From the NCBI GenBank assembly GCA_900546115.1, contig URBQ01000012.1, positions 1 to 62,319 of the forward strand: 62,319 nt of DNA, read 5' to 3'. This document shows, in pieces, positions 1 to 8,202 of this stretch (position 1 is its first letter; the number at the start of each line of letters is the position of its first letter). Below the pieces are notes generated by a model. The model did not search any database, was not told where the DNA came from, and saw nothing but the letters and a program-made list of their open reading frames with translations. The DNA is from an uncultured Collinsella sp. Its GTDB lineage: Bacteria; Actinomycetota; Coriobacteriia; Coriobacteriales; Coriobacteriaceae. The translations under genes and the position numbers were made by a program.

Positions 1-102
1 ATTAAGTGCTTTCCTTTGCGTGCGGAACTCGCGACGAACTAAACAGCCAGGCACGCTGTGCGCGTTCGTCATCATCCCGGGGGTTATCTGATGAAAGAAG
101 GT

Positions 103-122
103 GCGCCGGCTTTCGCCGGCGC
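103..122 (-). terminator. Hairpin downstream of threonine synthase
   Basis: An 8-bp perfect GC stem (GCGCCGGC/GCCGGCGC) closes a four-base loop that reads GAAA on the minus strand. It lies 13 bases past the thrC stop. The tract that follows on the minus strand is only moderately T-rich (ACCTTCTTTC), so termination is likely but not textbook. Nothing else is recognisable between the window edge and thrC. Confidence 0.6.
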
Positions 123-134
123 TTAATAAGGGGT

Positions 135-1652
135 TTAGTTAGTAGCCATCTTTTTTGCTGCAGACTCGACGTAGCTTGCCATCTCATCGACGTCGCAGAC
201 GTCTTCGAAGCGGACGGGTTTGGATTCGAGTTCGGCGAGCTGGGTCGGGGCGACCGTGTTGGTGGCCTGCTCGAGCACACGCATAGCCTCAAAATCATCC
301 TCGGGAACGTCGAGCCCCAGGGCGTCGCAGCAGGCGCGCGGGAACTTGTAGGGGCTGGCGGTCGAAAGCAGCACGCGGGCCTTGGCGCCCTCGGCGGAAG
401 CGACCTGCTCAAAGACGTGATAGCCGCAAGCGGTGTGCGGGTCGATCACGTAGCCGTTGGCGTCCCAGCAGCTCTTGATGGCAGCGCGGACCTCGTCCTC
501 GCTGGCCCAGCCGCAGCCAAACACGCTCTGGATCTTGGCCAGCAGCTCGGCGGGCACCTCGTAGCGGCCGGTCTGGGCAAGCTGATCCATAAGGCCGGCA
601 ACGAGCTCGCAGTCGCCGTCGGACAGGAAGTAGAGCATGCGCTCCAGGTTGGAGCTGATGAGGATGTCCATCGACGGCGAGATGGTCGTGAAGAACGGGC
701 GGTTACGGTCGTAAACGCCGGTGGTCAGGAAGTCGGCAAGCACGTTGTTCTTGTCGCTCGCCACGACGAGCTTGGCGACGGGCAGACCCATGCGCTTGGC
801 GTAGTAGCCGGCCAAGATATCGCCAAAGTTGCCGGTGGGCACGCAGAACTCTACGGCGTCGCCAGCCTCGATAGCGCCGGCGCGTAGCAGTTGCGCATAG
901 GCGGCAAAGTAGTAGACGACCTGCGGCACCAGGCGGCCGACGTTGATGGAGTTGGCGCTCGAAAGCACAGTGCCGGCGGCTTCCAGGCGCTCGGCAAGCT
1001 CCTTATCGGCAAAGATGCGCTTGATGGCACTCTGGGCATCGTCGAAGTTGCCGCGGATGCCGCAGACGGCGACGTTATCGCCCTCCTGCGTGGACATCTG
1101 CAGATTCTGCACGCGGCTGACCTTGCCCTCGGGATAAAAGACGGTAATGCCCGTGCCCGGGGCGTCGGCAAAGCCGGCGAGTGCGGCCTTGCCCGTGTCG
1201 CCTGACGTGGCGGTGACGATCATGATGCGCTCGGCGCCGCCGTCCTTGGCGGAGGTGCGGGCCATAAGGCGGGGGAGCATCTGCAGGGCGACGTCCTTAA
1301 AGGCGCTCGTGGGGCCGCCAAAGAGCTCCATCACATAGGTCTGAGGGGCGTCGACGCCCGGTGCGGCGTCGAGTTTGACGAGCGGCGTGACCTCTTCGCT
1401 TGCAAATGTGTCGCGGTATGCCTCACTCACACAGGCAGAAATTTCTTCGGCCGTGTAATCATTCAGTAACATTCCCAACACATCTTGAGCGATTTCAAAG
1501 TACGATTTATCTGCAAGCGAGCTGATATCGAGCTGCTGGGTGCCCAGCTCGTCCGAGACGAACAAACCCCCGTCGGGAGCGATGCCGGTGCGGATTGCCA
1601 CCTTACTTGAGCACGATAAAGTGCGTCCTCGTGTACTATGATAAGTTCCCAT
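135..1652 (-). CDS. thrC: Threonine synthase
   Basis: This PLP enzyme converts O-phosphohomoserine to threonine, the last step of the threonine branch. The 505-residue protein has the N-terminal threonine-synthase region and the PLP-lysine motif GGPTSAFKD, with Lys119 as the Schiff-base residue, then the TATSGDTGKAAL phosphate-binding loop. An ATG 45 bases further upstream is in frame, but the start at 1652 has GAGGAG nine bases before it and begins MGTYHSTRG, as expected for the family. It is divergent from aspartate kinase across about 100 bp, so the two branches of aspartate metabolism probably share a control region. The length is normal for the bacterial type. Confidence 0.95.
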   Translation of the reverse strand: MGTYHSTRGRTLSCSSKVAIRTGIAPDGGLFVSDELGTQQLDISSLADKSYFEIAQDVLGMLLNDYTAEEISACVSEAYRDTFASEEVTPLVKLDAAPGVDAPQTYVMELFGGPTSAFKDVALQMLPRLMARTSAKDGGAERIMIVTATSGDTGKAALAGFADAPGTGITVFYPEGKVSRVQNLQMSTQEGDNVAVCGIRGNFDDAQSAIKRIFADKELAERLEAAGTVLSSANSINVGRLVPQVVYYFAAYAQLLRAGAIEAGDAVEFCVPTGNFGDILAGYYAKRMGLPVAKLVVASDKNNVLADFLTTGVYDRNRPFFTTISPSMDILISSNLERMLYFLSDGDCELVAGLMDQLAQTGRYEVPAELLAKIQSVFGCGWASEDEVRAAIKSCWDANGYVIDPHTACGYHVFEQVASAEGAKARVLLSTASPYKFPRACCDALGLDVPEDDFEAMRVLEQATNTVAPTQLAELESKPVRFEDVCDVDEMASYVESAAKKMATN

Positions 1653-1755
1653 ATAACACTGCTCCTCGGATGCCTTGGTCCCAATCGGTGAACCCATGGT
1701 ATCAGAGCGCGCAAAACAGGTTTGCAGAGGCTTTTAGAAAGGTAACCTCCAGCCC

Positions 1756-3144
1756 ATGATAAAAATTGCCAAGTTTGGCGGCTCGTCGGTCGCCGACGCC
1801 GAACACTTTAAGAAGATCAAGGCCATCGTCGATGCCGACCCGGCTCGCCGTTTTGTGGTGGTTTCCGCCTGCGGTCGCCGCTTTAAGGGCGACACCAAGG
1901 TGACCGACCTGCTCTATCTGGTTAACGCACACGTTAAGTATCACGTGTCGTGCGAGGAACTGCTCGAGGACATCGGCCAGCGCTATTTTGATATCGCTGA
2001 CGAGCTGGAGCTCACCTATCCCATCCGCGAGGAGTTCGCGGCCTTTGCCGAGCGCGCCCGCTCGGGCGGCTACTCCACCGAGGAGCTCGTGAGTCGTGGC
2101 GAGTACTTCACCGCTCGCCTGATGGCCGAGTATCTGGGCCTGCCGTTCCTGGACGCCGCGACGGTCGTGGCGTTCCATCACGACGGTACGCTCAGCATGA
2201 ACCGCACCTCCGAGCTGGTGCAGGAGTACGGTCAGCAGGGCGGCTTTGTCATGCCCGGTTTCTACGGCGCGACGCGTGAGGGTCAAATCAAGCTGCTCGA
2301 CCGTGGCGGCGGCGATATCTCGGGCTCGATCCTGGCCAAGTGCCTGGGCGCCGACCTGTACGAGAACTGGACCGACGTTTCGGGCTTCTATTCTGCTGAT
2401 CCTCGCATTGTGCCCGAGGCTCAGCCCATCGCCCGCGTTACCTACGAGGAGCTGCGCGAGCTTTCGTACATGGGTGCAAGCGTCCTGCACGAGGAGGCCG
2501 TGTTCCCTGTGCGCGAGGCAGGCATTCCACTGGTCATCAAGAACACCAATGCGCCGCAGGACCCCGGCACCATCATTAGCGAGACGGCTGACGAGGGTGA
2601 GGCGGAGCCCATCATTACCGGCGTGACCGGTAAGCGCGGCTTTGTCGCCATCAACGTTGCCCGCGACCGTACCAAGCCGCGCGTCGGCTTTATGCGCCGT
2701 GCGCTTTCGGTCTTCGAACGCTATGACGTTTCCGTCGAGCACATGCCCACCGGTGTCGACCGCTTTGGTGCTGTGGTGCAGGAGCAGGACGTGCGCGATT
2801 CGCTGTACTCGCTCGTAGGCGACATTCAGCAGGAGGTCGAGCCGCTCGAGATCGAGGTGGTCGAGGGCTTGGCGCTCATCGCGACCGTCGGTCGTAACCT
2901 GCGCGGCCGCGCAGGTATCTCGGGCCACCTGTTTGGCATGCTCGGCCAGGCCGGCGTGAGCGTACGTATGATTTCGCAGAGCTGCGACGAGATCAACATC
3001 ATTATCGGTGTCGAGGAGAAGGACTTCGATTTGGCGATTCGGACCATTTACCGCGCCTTCTCCGACGAGAACGGCATTGTGAAGGTCTCCGACCTGGAGG
3101 CTCCCGCGCCGGTCGATCCCGCCCCGGCCGCGCTCCACAAGTAG
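1756..3144 (+). CDS. lysC: Aspartate kinase
   Basis: It phosphorylates aspartate, the committed step to lysine, threonine and methionine. The 462-residue protein opens with the amino-acid kinase motif KFGGSSVAD, carries the long helical insert typical of larger monofunctional aspartokinases, and ends in a regulatory region of two ACT units (about residues 310-450, including the segments GFMRRALSVFERYDVS and RAGISGHLFGMLGQAGV). The ACT region implies feedback control by an end-product amino acid; which one cannot be read from sequence. The asd gene follows in the same direction. Divergent thrC lies upstream. Confidence 0.94.
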   Translation: MIKIAKFGGSSVADAEHFKKIKAIVDADPARRFVVVSACGRRFKGDTKVTDLLYLVNAHVKYHVSCEELLEDIGQRYFDIADELELTYPIREEFAAFAERARSGGYSTEELVSRGEYFTARLMAEYLGLPFLDAATVVAFHHDGTLSMNRTSELVQEYGQQGGFVMPGFYGATREGQIKLLDRGGGDISGSILAKCLGADLYENWTDVSGFYSADPRIVPEAQPIARVTYEELRELSYMGASVLHEEAVFPVREAGIPLVIKNTNAPQDPGTIISETADEGEAEPIITGVTGKRGFVAINVARDRTKPRVGFMRRALSVFERYDVSVEHMPTGVDRFGAVVQEQDVRDSLYSLVGDIQQEVEPLEIEVVEGLALIATVGRNLRGRAGISGHLFGMLGQAGVSVRMISQSCDEINIIIGVEEKDFDLAIRTIYRAFSDENGIVKVSDLEAPAPVDPAPAALHK

Positions 3145-3218
3145 CTGCTATCCCAGTAGATTTTTGGGACTTGCCTCAAAAACTACGGCGGGGCGTTTCG
3201 TTTCGGTTTCGTTTCGAC

Positions 3219-3247
3219 GGGGCGGGTTTCGTGCCCGCCCTGTTCTT
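3219..3247 (+). terminator. GC hairpin between lysC and asd
   Basis: A 7-bp stem GGGCGGG/CCCGCCC with loop TTTCGTG is followed by TGTTCTTGT. It lies in the 173-bp gap between aspartate kinase and asd and could terminate or attenuate lysC transcripts. The T-tract is poor, so I rate it as possible. Confidence 0.45.
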
Positions 3248-3317
3248 GTATACACTGGCAACAATAATCGGCCTGCTCGGCGTGCGGGCAAAAGCCATAA
3301 CCTTTAAAGGGGGAAGC

Positions 3318-4343
3318 ATGAAACAGTACACGGTTGCTATTTTGGGCGCGACGGGAGCTGTGGGCACCCAGATGCTCGTGTGCCTCAACGAGCAGGAGTT
3401 TCCGGTCGGTAAGCTCAAGCTGCTGGCGAGCGCGCGCTCTGCGGGCAAGACCGTTGAGTTCCGCGGCGAGCAGATCGTGATCGAGGAAGCTTGCCCCGAG
3501 GCCTTTGAGGGCTGCGACATCGTGCTCGGCGCTGCCGGCGACGATATCGCCAAGGAGCTGCTGCCCGAGGCCGTCAAGCGCGGCGCCGTCGTGGTCGACA
3601 ACAGTCACGCCTTCCGCATGGATCCCGAAGTGCCGCTGGTTGTGCCTGAGATCAATGCCGACGACATCAAGTGGCATCACGGCCTTATCGCCAACCCCAA
3701 CTGCGCGACCATCATCGGCCTGGTTCCCACCTGGCCGCTGCATCAGCTCGCCGGCGTGAAGCGCATGATCGTCTCGACGTATCAGGCTGCTTCGGGTGCC
3801 GGCGCTCCCGGCATGGCCGAGCTCGAGGCTCAGCTGGCCGCCCTGGGCCGTGGCGAGGAGATTCCCGAGCCGCGCGCATTTGCCGCCCAGCTCGCGAGCA
3901 ACCTGATTCCGCAGATTGGCGGCGTCAAGGAGGAGGGCTTTACCTCCGAGGAGATGAAGCTGCAAAACGAGGGTCGCAAGATTATGCATCTGCCCGAGCT
4001 GCGCGTGAACTGCACCTGCGTGCGCGTGCCCGTGCTGCGCTCGCACTCCGAGAGCATTACGCTCGAGTTCGAGCGTGACATCACGGTTGAGGAGGCTCGT
4101 GCTGCGCTGGCTGCCGCTCCCGGCGTCAAGCTGGTTGACGACATGAGCGCCGAGGATGCGCACGATCGCTTCCCCATGCCGATGGATACGTCCGACCAGG
4201 ACCTGATCTGGGTCGGTCGTGTGCGTCGCGACATCTCGAACCCCGAGGCCGCGCGTGGCATCACCTTCTGGTGCTGCGGCGACCAAATCCGTAAGGGCGC
4301 GGCAACCAACGCCGTCCAGATCGCTAAGCTGCTCTGCGAGTAG
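3318..4343 (+). CDS. asd: Aspartate-semialdehyde dehydrogenase
   Basis: It reduces beta-aspartyl phosphate to aspartate semialdehyde with NADPH. The 341-residue protein has the Rossmann motif LGATGAVG at the N terminus, the catalytic cysteine in NPNCATI (Cys129) and the substrate-binding segment with RVPVLRSHSE. An open frame extends upstream, but AAAGGGGG directly precedes the ATG at 3318 and the homology begins there. Together with the preceding aspartate kinase it forms the common trunk of aspartate-family synthesis, and thrC is nearby on the other strand. Confidence 0.96.
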   Translation: MKQYTVAILGATGAVGTQMLVCLNEQEFPVGKLKLLASARSAGKTVEFRGEQIVIEEACPEAFEGCDIVLGAAGDDIAKELLPEAVKRGAVVVDNSHAFRMDPEVPLVVPEINADDIKWHHGLIANPNCATIIGLVPTWPLHQLAGVKRMIVSTYQAASGAGAPGMAELEAQLAALGRGEEIPEPRAFAAQLASNLIPQIGGVKEEGFTSEEMKLQNEGRKIMHLPELRVNCTCVRVPVLRSHSESITLEFERDITVEEARAALAAAPGVKLVDDMSAEDAHDRFPMPMDTSDQDLIWVGRVRRDISNPEAARGITFWCCGDQIRKGAATNAVQIAKLLCE

Positions 4344-4357
4344 CGGTGGACCTGTCC

Positions 4358-4487
4358 GGCGGGGGCCGGGCTTAGTTTTCAGAACGTCCTCGACCATGTG
4401 TGGCGCCTTGTCCTGCTCCTTCGGAGCCGCGGACAAGGCGCCACACTGGTCTGCGGAGTGTTCTGAAAACTAAGCCCGGCCCCCGCC
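4358..4487. repeat. 130-bp nested intergenic palindrome
   Basis: Two perfect inverted repeats are nested. The outer arms are 28 bp each (4358-4385 and 4460-4487) and the inner arms 16 bp each (4398-4413 and 4431-4446), separated by short unpaired bulges and a 17-base loop. It follows the asd stop by 14 bases. It could act as a terminator but is far longer than needed and lacks a T-tract. Confidence 0.85.
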
Positions 4488-4987
4488 TGCGGTGACGCTG
4501 CTGCGAGTGGCCTGCGATGGGGTCGTTGTTGGTTGGGGCCGCTGGGCTGATGTGGGGGAACGTGGTTGTTGCGGGCCCTGGTCCCGGCGGCGGCCTCGGC
4601 GCTTTGCGCCTGCCGCCTTGGGTGACTTTGGGCTTGGTGCGAATTGAGGTCTAATACTTTTCCCGTGAAGTGAACGACCTTATTTGGACCCCCGAAGCAT
4701 TGGCATTTTTTGATTGCTATGTCCTGCGGTTTTGCAGCGCGAATCCTGCGGTTTTGCGGTCTAAAGGTGTGGATGCTCCGGGACTTCGTTTTTACTCGTT
4801 CACTTCTCGGGAAAGTATTAGAGCTCGGCTGACAGGGGTACCGCTCTGGTGTCGATGCCCTGCGTCTTTTTCGCTTGATTAGGGAAAACAGTCTCGCTTA
4901 AGTAATTGCGAGCCCGCCCAGACGTATCTGCGGGGTTGTCTGTACAATTCGCGGTATTATGTTGCGGAGTTTTGAAGGGAGCCGCTG
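4488..4987. other. Intergenic stretch without a supported gene
   Basis: About 500 bases with no convincing coding region. A 70-codon GTG-started frame (4670-4882) has no recognisable motif and no ribosome binding site. The segment TCCTGCGGTTTTGC occurs twice, about 25 bases apart, near 4725-4760. The last 60 bases probably hold the promoter of the downstream methyltransferase, with a good Shine-Dalgarno AAGGGA at the end. Confidence 0.5.
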
Positions 4988-5563
4988 GTGGTCACGACGA
5001 CGTTTGCTTCGCCTTTGGGCGAAATCTTGCTTGCCGCTGATGGCCGCGGTCTGACGGGGCTTTGGTTTGAGGGGCAGGAGCACTTTGGTTCCACGCTTCT
5101 TAAAGAAAGCGCCGAATACGTTGAGGGCACCGATGCAGTTTCGGGTGCCGGGGGCATGCAGACGGTAAATCCGGCCAATGGCGCGGCTTCTTCGGTGCTA
5201 GAGCGTTCTTGGGCTTGGCTCAACGCCTATTTTGCGGGGCAGGAGCCTCGGTTTACGCCGCCGTTGCATTTGATTGGCACGGCGTTTCAGCGTGAGGTTT
5301 GGTTTGAGCTACTTTCAATTCCGCGTGGCGAGGTCGCTACGTATGGCGAGATCGCCCAGCGTGTTGCGGCTCGACATCGTGTGCCGGGAAATGAAGCGCC
5401 CGTTGTATCTCCTCGCGCGGTGGGGGCTGCGGTCGCTCGCAACCCTATTTCGATTATCGTGCCGTGCCATCGCGTGGTCGCGGCCGACGGATCGCTCAAC
5501 GGATACGCCGGTGGACTGGATCGCAAGGAGTGGCTGCTGCGCCTCGAGGGTGCCTATCTATAA
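4988..5563 (+). CDS. ogt: Methylated-DNA--protein-cysteine methyltransferase
   Basis: This suicide DNA-repair protein transfers the alkyl group from O6-alkylguanine to its own cysteine. The 191-residue protein has the C-terminal DNA-binding domain with the active-site motif IVPCHRVV (Cys160), followed by the typical NGYAGGLDRKEWLL. The N-terminal Ada-like ribonuclease-fold half is present, so the length is normal. It starts at GTG with AAGGGA upstream. The asd palindrome lies well upstream and a hairpin follows at once, so it is probably transcribed alone. Confidence 0.93.
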   Translation: MVTTTFASPLGEILLAADGRGLTGLWFEGQEHFGSTLLKESAEYVEGTDAVSGAGGMQTVNPANGAASSVLERSWAWLNAYFAGQEPRFTPPLHLIGTAFQREVWFELLSIPRGEVATYGEIAQRVAARHRVPGNEAPVVSPRAVGAAVARNPISIIVPCHRVVAADGSLNGYAGGLDRKEWLLRLEGAYL

Positions 5564-5577
5564 GCTGCAGGCGGCCG

Positions 5578-5617
5578 CAACGCCCATGCGGCAAGCGCGC
5601 TCGCTGTACGGGCGTTG
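5578..5617 (+). terminator. Hairpin after ogt
   Basis: Arms CAACGCCC and GGGCGTTG pair across 24 bases and are followed by TTTGC, 14 bases after the ogt stop. It is a plausible but weak intrinsic terminator. Confidence 0.45.
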
Positions 5618-5705
5618 TTTGCAGGGCGAGATGTGAAGCCGCCCGTTCCTTAAGTCCGACTAAGCTATAACCTTGCTTTTTTAAATATGCTCATCGACCT
5701 GCTAA

Positions 5706-6260
5706 GGCAGCACTAAGGCGAGTGCGGGTGCGCTATTATCGGCGCTCACGGAGCGCTTGGTGTTCTTGGCATGCATGGACGAGGGCTCGGCGGGCTTTAC
5801 CATGGCGTCGATCGATCTTTCGGAGGCGGTGAACAAGGCGGCGGCGCCGTTTAAGTCGGTGGTGGTCTCAGGCGGTAAGCGCCTGTCGACGTCGATTGCG
5901 ACCGGCGTGCGGACCCATGCCGATGCCGCGGCGGTGGCGCAGGTGGTTGAGTTGCTACTGGACAACGCCACGCGCTATGCGAGCGAGGGCAGCGTGATTG
6001 AGCTGAGCCTGTGCGCCGTTTCGCACGGCAAAGGCAAGGGCGCCGCCGAGCTTGTCGTATCGAACGCCGTGGACGAGCTGCCCGAGGGCGACCTGGACCG
6101 ATTGTTCGATCGCTTCTATCGTGCGGATGCGTCGCGCAGCTCCAAGACGGGTGGCTCGGGCGTGGGCCTGTCCGTGGTGCGTGCCATCGCCGAGGCCCAT
6201 GGAGGCGCCGCCACCGTATCCGGTCACGGCAACCAGATCACCTTCACCGTTTGCCTTTAA
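5706..6260 (+). pseudogene. Histidine kinase remnant (C-terminal ATPase domain only)
   Basis: The frame opens after a stop at 5703-5705 and encodes the end of a dimerisation helix (TERLVFLACMDEG) and a HATPase_c domain. The N box is LLLDNATRYA, the distal part FDRFYRADASRSS, and the G2 box GGSGVGLSVVRAIAEAHGG. No membrane sensor, no phosphoacceptor histidine and no response regulator are present upstream. The best start in frame would be TTG at 5757, without a ribosome binding site. I read this as the surviving 3' end of a sensor kinase. A functional stand-alone ATPase domain is possible but less likely. Confidence 0.7.
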
Positions 6261-6312
6261 AACCTGCCAAAAAGGAACAGGTTTATTTTGGCAGGTTTTA
6301 TCTGGGGAAACG
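6259..6312 (+). repeat. GGCAGGTTTTATC hairpin repeat, copy 1
   Basis: Arms AAAACCTGCC and GGCAGGTTTT enclose AAAAAGGAACAGG and TTTATTTT, followed by the conserved tail TATCTGGGGAAACG. It begins inside the stop codon of the kinase remnant. It is one of seven copies in the window. Confidence 0.9.
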
Positions 6313-6408
6313 TCCGCAGGAGAGGGCATGGGCGGTGTGAACATATGCATCTCTACCTGCTAAAATATAGGCATCGTTATTCGGCTCCTGAGTGGAAAGG
6401 AGACGGTC

Positions 6409-7083
6409 ATGCAGTACGAGATCGGCGGAGGGGCTTTCCCGGTTGTTACATGCAACCTGAGCGATGGCGAATCCATGATCACCGAAAGCGGCGCCATGGC
6501 TTGGATGACCCCCAACATGGAAATGTCTACCTCGGGCGGTGGCATCGGCAAGATGTTCTCCAAGGCTTTTTCGGGTGAGGCATTGTTCCAAAACATTTGG
6601 ACCGCGCGTGGCGATGGCATGATCGCGTTTGGCTCCTGCTTCCCCGGCCGCATCGTGCCAATCGAGATCGGTCCGGGCAAGAGCTGGATTTTGCAGAAGC
6701 GTTCGTTCCTTGCCGCGGAAAGTGGCGTCGAGTTGAGCATTCACTTTAACAAGAAGGCAAAGGCCGGCGTCTTTGGCGGCGAGGGCTTTATCATGCAGAA
6801 GCTCACGGGCTCGGGTGTTGCTTTTGCCGAGATCGACGGCGACCTGGTTGAGTACGAGCTCGCTGCTGGCCAGCAGATGATTGTGGATACCGGCAACGTG
6901 GCCGGCTTTGAGGAGACCGTGAGCATCGACGCTCAAATGGTCAAGGGCGTCAAAAACATCATGTTTGGTGGCGAGGGCGTGTTCAACACCGTGCTCACCG
7001 GTCCCGGTCGCATCTGGTTGCAGACGATGCCCATTTCCAATCTTGCGGCAGCAGTGGCCTCGATGACCAACAACAATAACTAG
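6409..7083 (+). CDS. AIM24/TIGR00266 family protein
   Basis: The 224-residue protein matches the AIM24 (TIGR00266) family throughout: an N-terminal ESGAMAWM segment, a central glycine-rich stretch (FSKAFSGEALFQNIW), the repeated FGGEGFIMQKLTGSG motif, and the terminal FNTVLTGPGRIWLQT. These proteins fold as a tryptophan-RNA-binding-like beta barrel. Their bacterial role is not established. The start at 6409 has GGAAAGGAGAC upstream. It is flanked by a hairpin repeat upstream and an intrinsic terminator downstream, so it is probably monocistronic. There is no signal peptide or membrane segment. Confidence 0.88.
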   Translation: MQYEIGGGAFPVVTCNLSDGESMITESGAMAWMTPNMEMSTSGGGIGKMFSKAFSGEALFQNIWTARGDGMIAFGSCFPGRIVPIEIGPGKSWILQKRSFLAAESGVELSIHFNKKAKAGVFGGEGFIMQKLTGSGVAFAEIDGDLVEYELAAGQQMIVDTGNVAGFEETVSIDAQMVKGVKNIMFGGEGVFNTVLTGPGRIWLQTMPISNLAAAVASMTNNNN

Positions 7084-7095
7084 TCCGCATAGGAT

Positions 7096-7131
7096 AGCGC
7101 GCGGCGGGCTTACCCTGTCGCGCGCTTTTTT
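7096..7131 (+). terminator. Intrinsic terminator after AIM24 gene
   Basis: Stem AGCGCGCG/CGCGCGCT with a partly paired inner part is followed by six T residues, 12 bases past the stop codon. This is a good rho-independent terminator. Confidence 0.85.
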
Positions 7132-7395
7132 GCTGGCAAACGCCTCGCTTATAGAGTGTGGCTGCGCTGCTACAGCGAGCGTCGTCATCTCGTCACCCTG
7201 ATAGCTTGCGGCAAGCGTGGCAATGAGGAGTGAGAATTTGAGTGCTCAGTCCCAAGGCATAATGGCGGCCATGCCAACAAGCAAAAACGAGTTGCCGGTG
7301 TCACGGAAAGGCAGGCGTCGGTCGATTCCACGTGAGACGGCTGTGCCGATCTGCACGGCCGCCCCTGCGCGTCCCGCGCTGCCCCCAAAGAGGTA
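7132..7395. other. Intergenic stretch without a supported gene
   Basis: About 260 bases upstream of the ABC transporter operon. Short frames on both strands lack ribosome binding sites and motifs, and I see no conserved RNA structure. It presumably contains the promoter of the operon, but no clear -35/-10 pair stands out. Confidence 0.4.
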
Positions 7396-7446
7396 CGTTT
7401 CCCCATATAAAACCTGCCAAAATAAACCTGTCTCTTTTTGATAGGT
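7396..7446 (-). repeat. GGCAGGTTTTATC hairpin repeat, copy 2
   Basis: Minus-strand copy with tail CGTTTCCCCATATA, then AAAACCTGCC, AAAATAAACCTGTC and a degenerate arm GATAGGT. It lies 49 bases before the ABC ATPase start with the GGGACAGG side facing the gene. The mismatched arm shows it is the most decayed copy. Confidence 0.85.
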
Positions 7447-7495
7447 GCGAAATGGGTAATACTAAAGAGTTATCCGACCAGATGGGAACCGATCG

Positions 7496-8197
7496 ATGGC
7501 CTATATCGAATTTAAAGACGTCATCAAAGCATACGGCGAGGGCGATGCCCGCATTCACGCGCTCGACGGCGCGAGCTTTACCGTTGAGCGTGGCGAGCTT
7601 GCCATTATCTTGGGCGCTTCGGGCGCCGGTAAAACCACGGCGCTCAACATTCTGGGTGGCATGGATACGGCGACTTCCGGCACCGTGACGGTGGACGGGC
7701 GCGATGTGAGCTCCGCTAACGAGGCGCAGCTCGTGGAATACCGCCGCGCCGACGTCGGCTTTGTCTTCCAGTTCTACAATCTGGTCCCCAACCTGACGGC
7801 GCTCGAAAATGTTGAGCTTGCGGCGCAAATCTGCCCCGATTCGCTCGATGCCGAGCAAACGCTTTGCCAGGTTGGCCTGGGCGACCGCCTTGCTAACTTC
7901 CCCGCGCAGCTATCGGGCGGCGAGCAGCAGCGTGTGTCCATTGCCCGCGCGCTGGCCAAAAACCCCAAGCTGCTTCTATGCGACGAGCCCACGGGCGCCC
8001 TCGACTACAAAACCGGCAAGCAGATCTTGCAGCTGCTGCAGGACACCTGTCGCAAGCAGGGCATTACGGTCATTATCATCACCCACAACTCTGCGCTGGC
8101 GCCCATGGCCGATCGCCTGATCCGCTTTAAGAGCGGCCGCGTGGAGAGCGAGACGGTCCAGCAAAATCCCGTGTCTATCGAGACAATCGAGTGGTAG
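7496..8197 (+). CDS. ABC transporter ATP-binding protein (LolD/MacB type)
   Basis: The 233-residue ATPase has Walker A GASGAGKTT, the Q-loop region VFQFYNLVPNLTALENVE, signature LSGGEQQR, Walker B LLLCDEPTGALD and the H-loop histidine in ITHN. The PNLTALENVELA spacing and GALDYKTG after Walker B place it with ATPases that serve FtsX-like permeases (MacB, LolD, SalX groups). These use ATP to drive mechanical movement of an extracellular domain rather than ordinary import. The large permease gene follows, so the pair is one operon. The start has only a weak ribosome binding site. Confidence 0.92.
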   Translation: MAYIEFKDVIKAYGEGDARIHALDGASFTVERGELAIILGASGAGKTTALNILGGMDTATSGTVTVDGRDVSSANEAQLVEYRRADVGFVFQFYNLVPNLTALENVELAAQICPDSLDAEQTLCQVGLGDRLANFPAQLSGGEQQRVSIARALAKNPKLLLCDEPTGALDYKTGKQILQLLQDTCRKQGITVIIITHNSALAPMADRLIRFKSGRVESETVQQNPVSIETIEW

Positions 8198-8202
8198 CGC
8201 CC

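Noticed and set aside
1653..1755. Possible riboswitch or leader peptide between thrC and lysC
   Set aside because: The gap is only about 100 bp, with no lysine-riboswitch-like structure and no short peptide rich in Thr or Lys.
1702..3138. Open frame of 478 codons opposite aspartate kinase
   Set aside because: Complement of a clearly conserved gene; no homology of its own.
4670..4882. Possible small gene in the 4.5-5.0 kb gap
   Set aside because: GTG start without a ribosome site, Cys/Arg-rich composition and no recognisable motif.
7217..7441. Possible small gene before the FtsX transporter operon
   Set aside because: It reads into the hairpin repeat, has no ribosome site and shows no motif.
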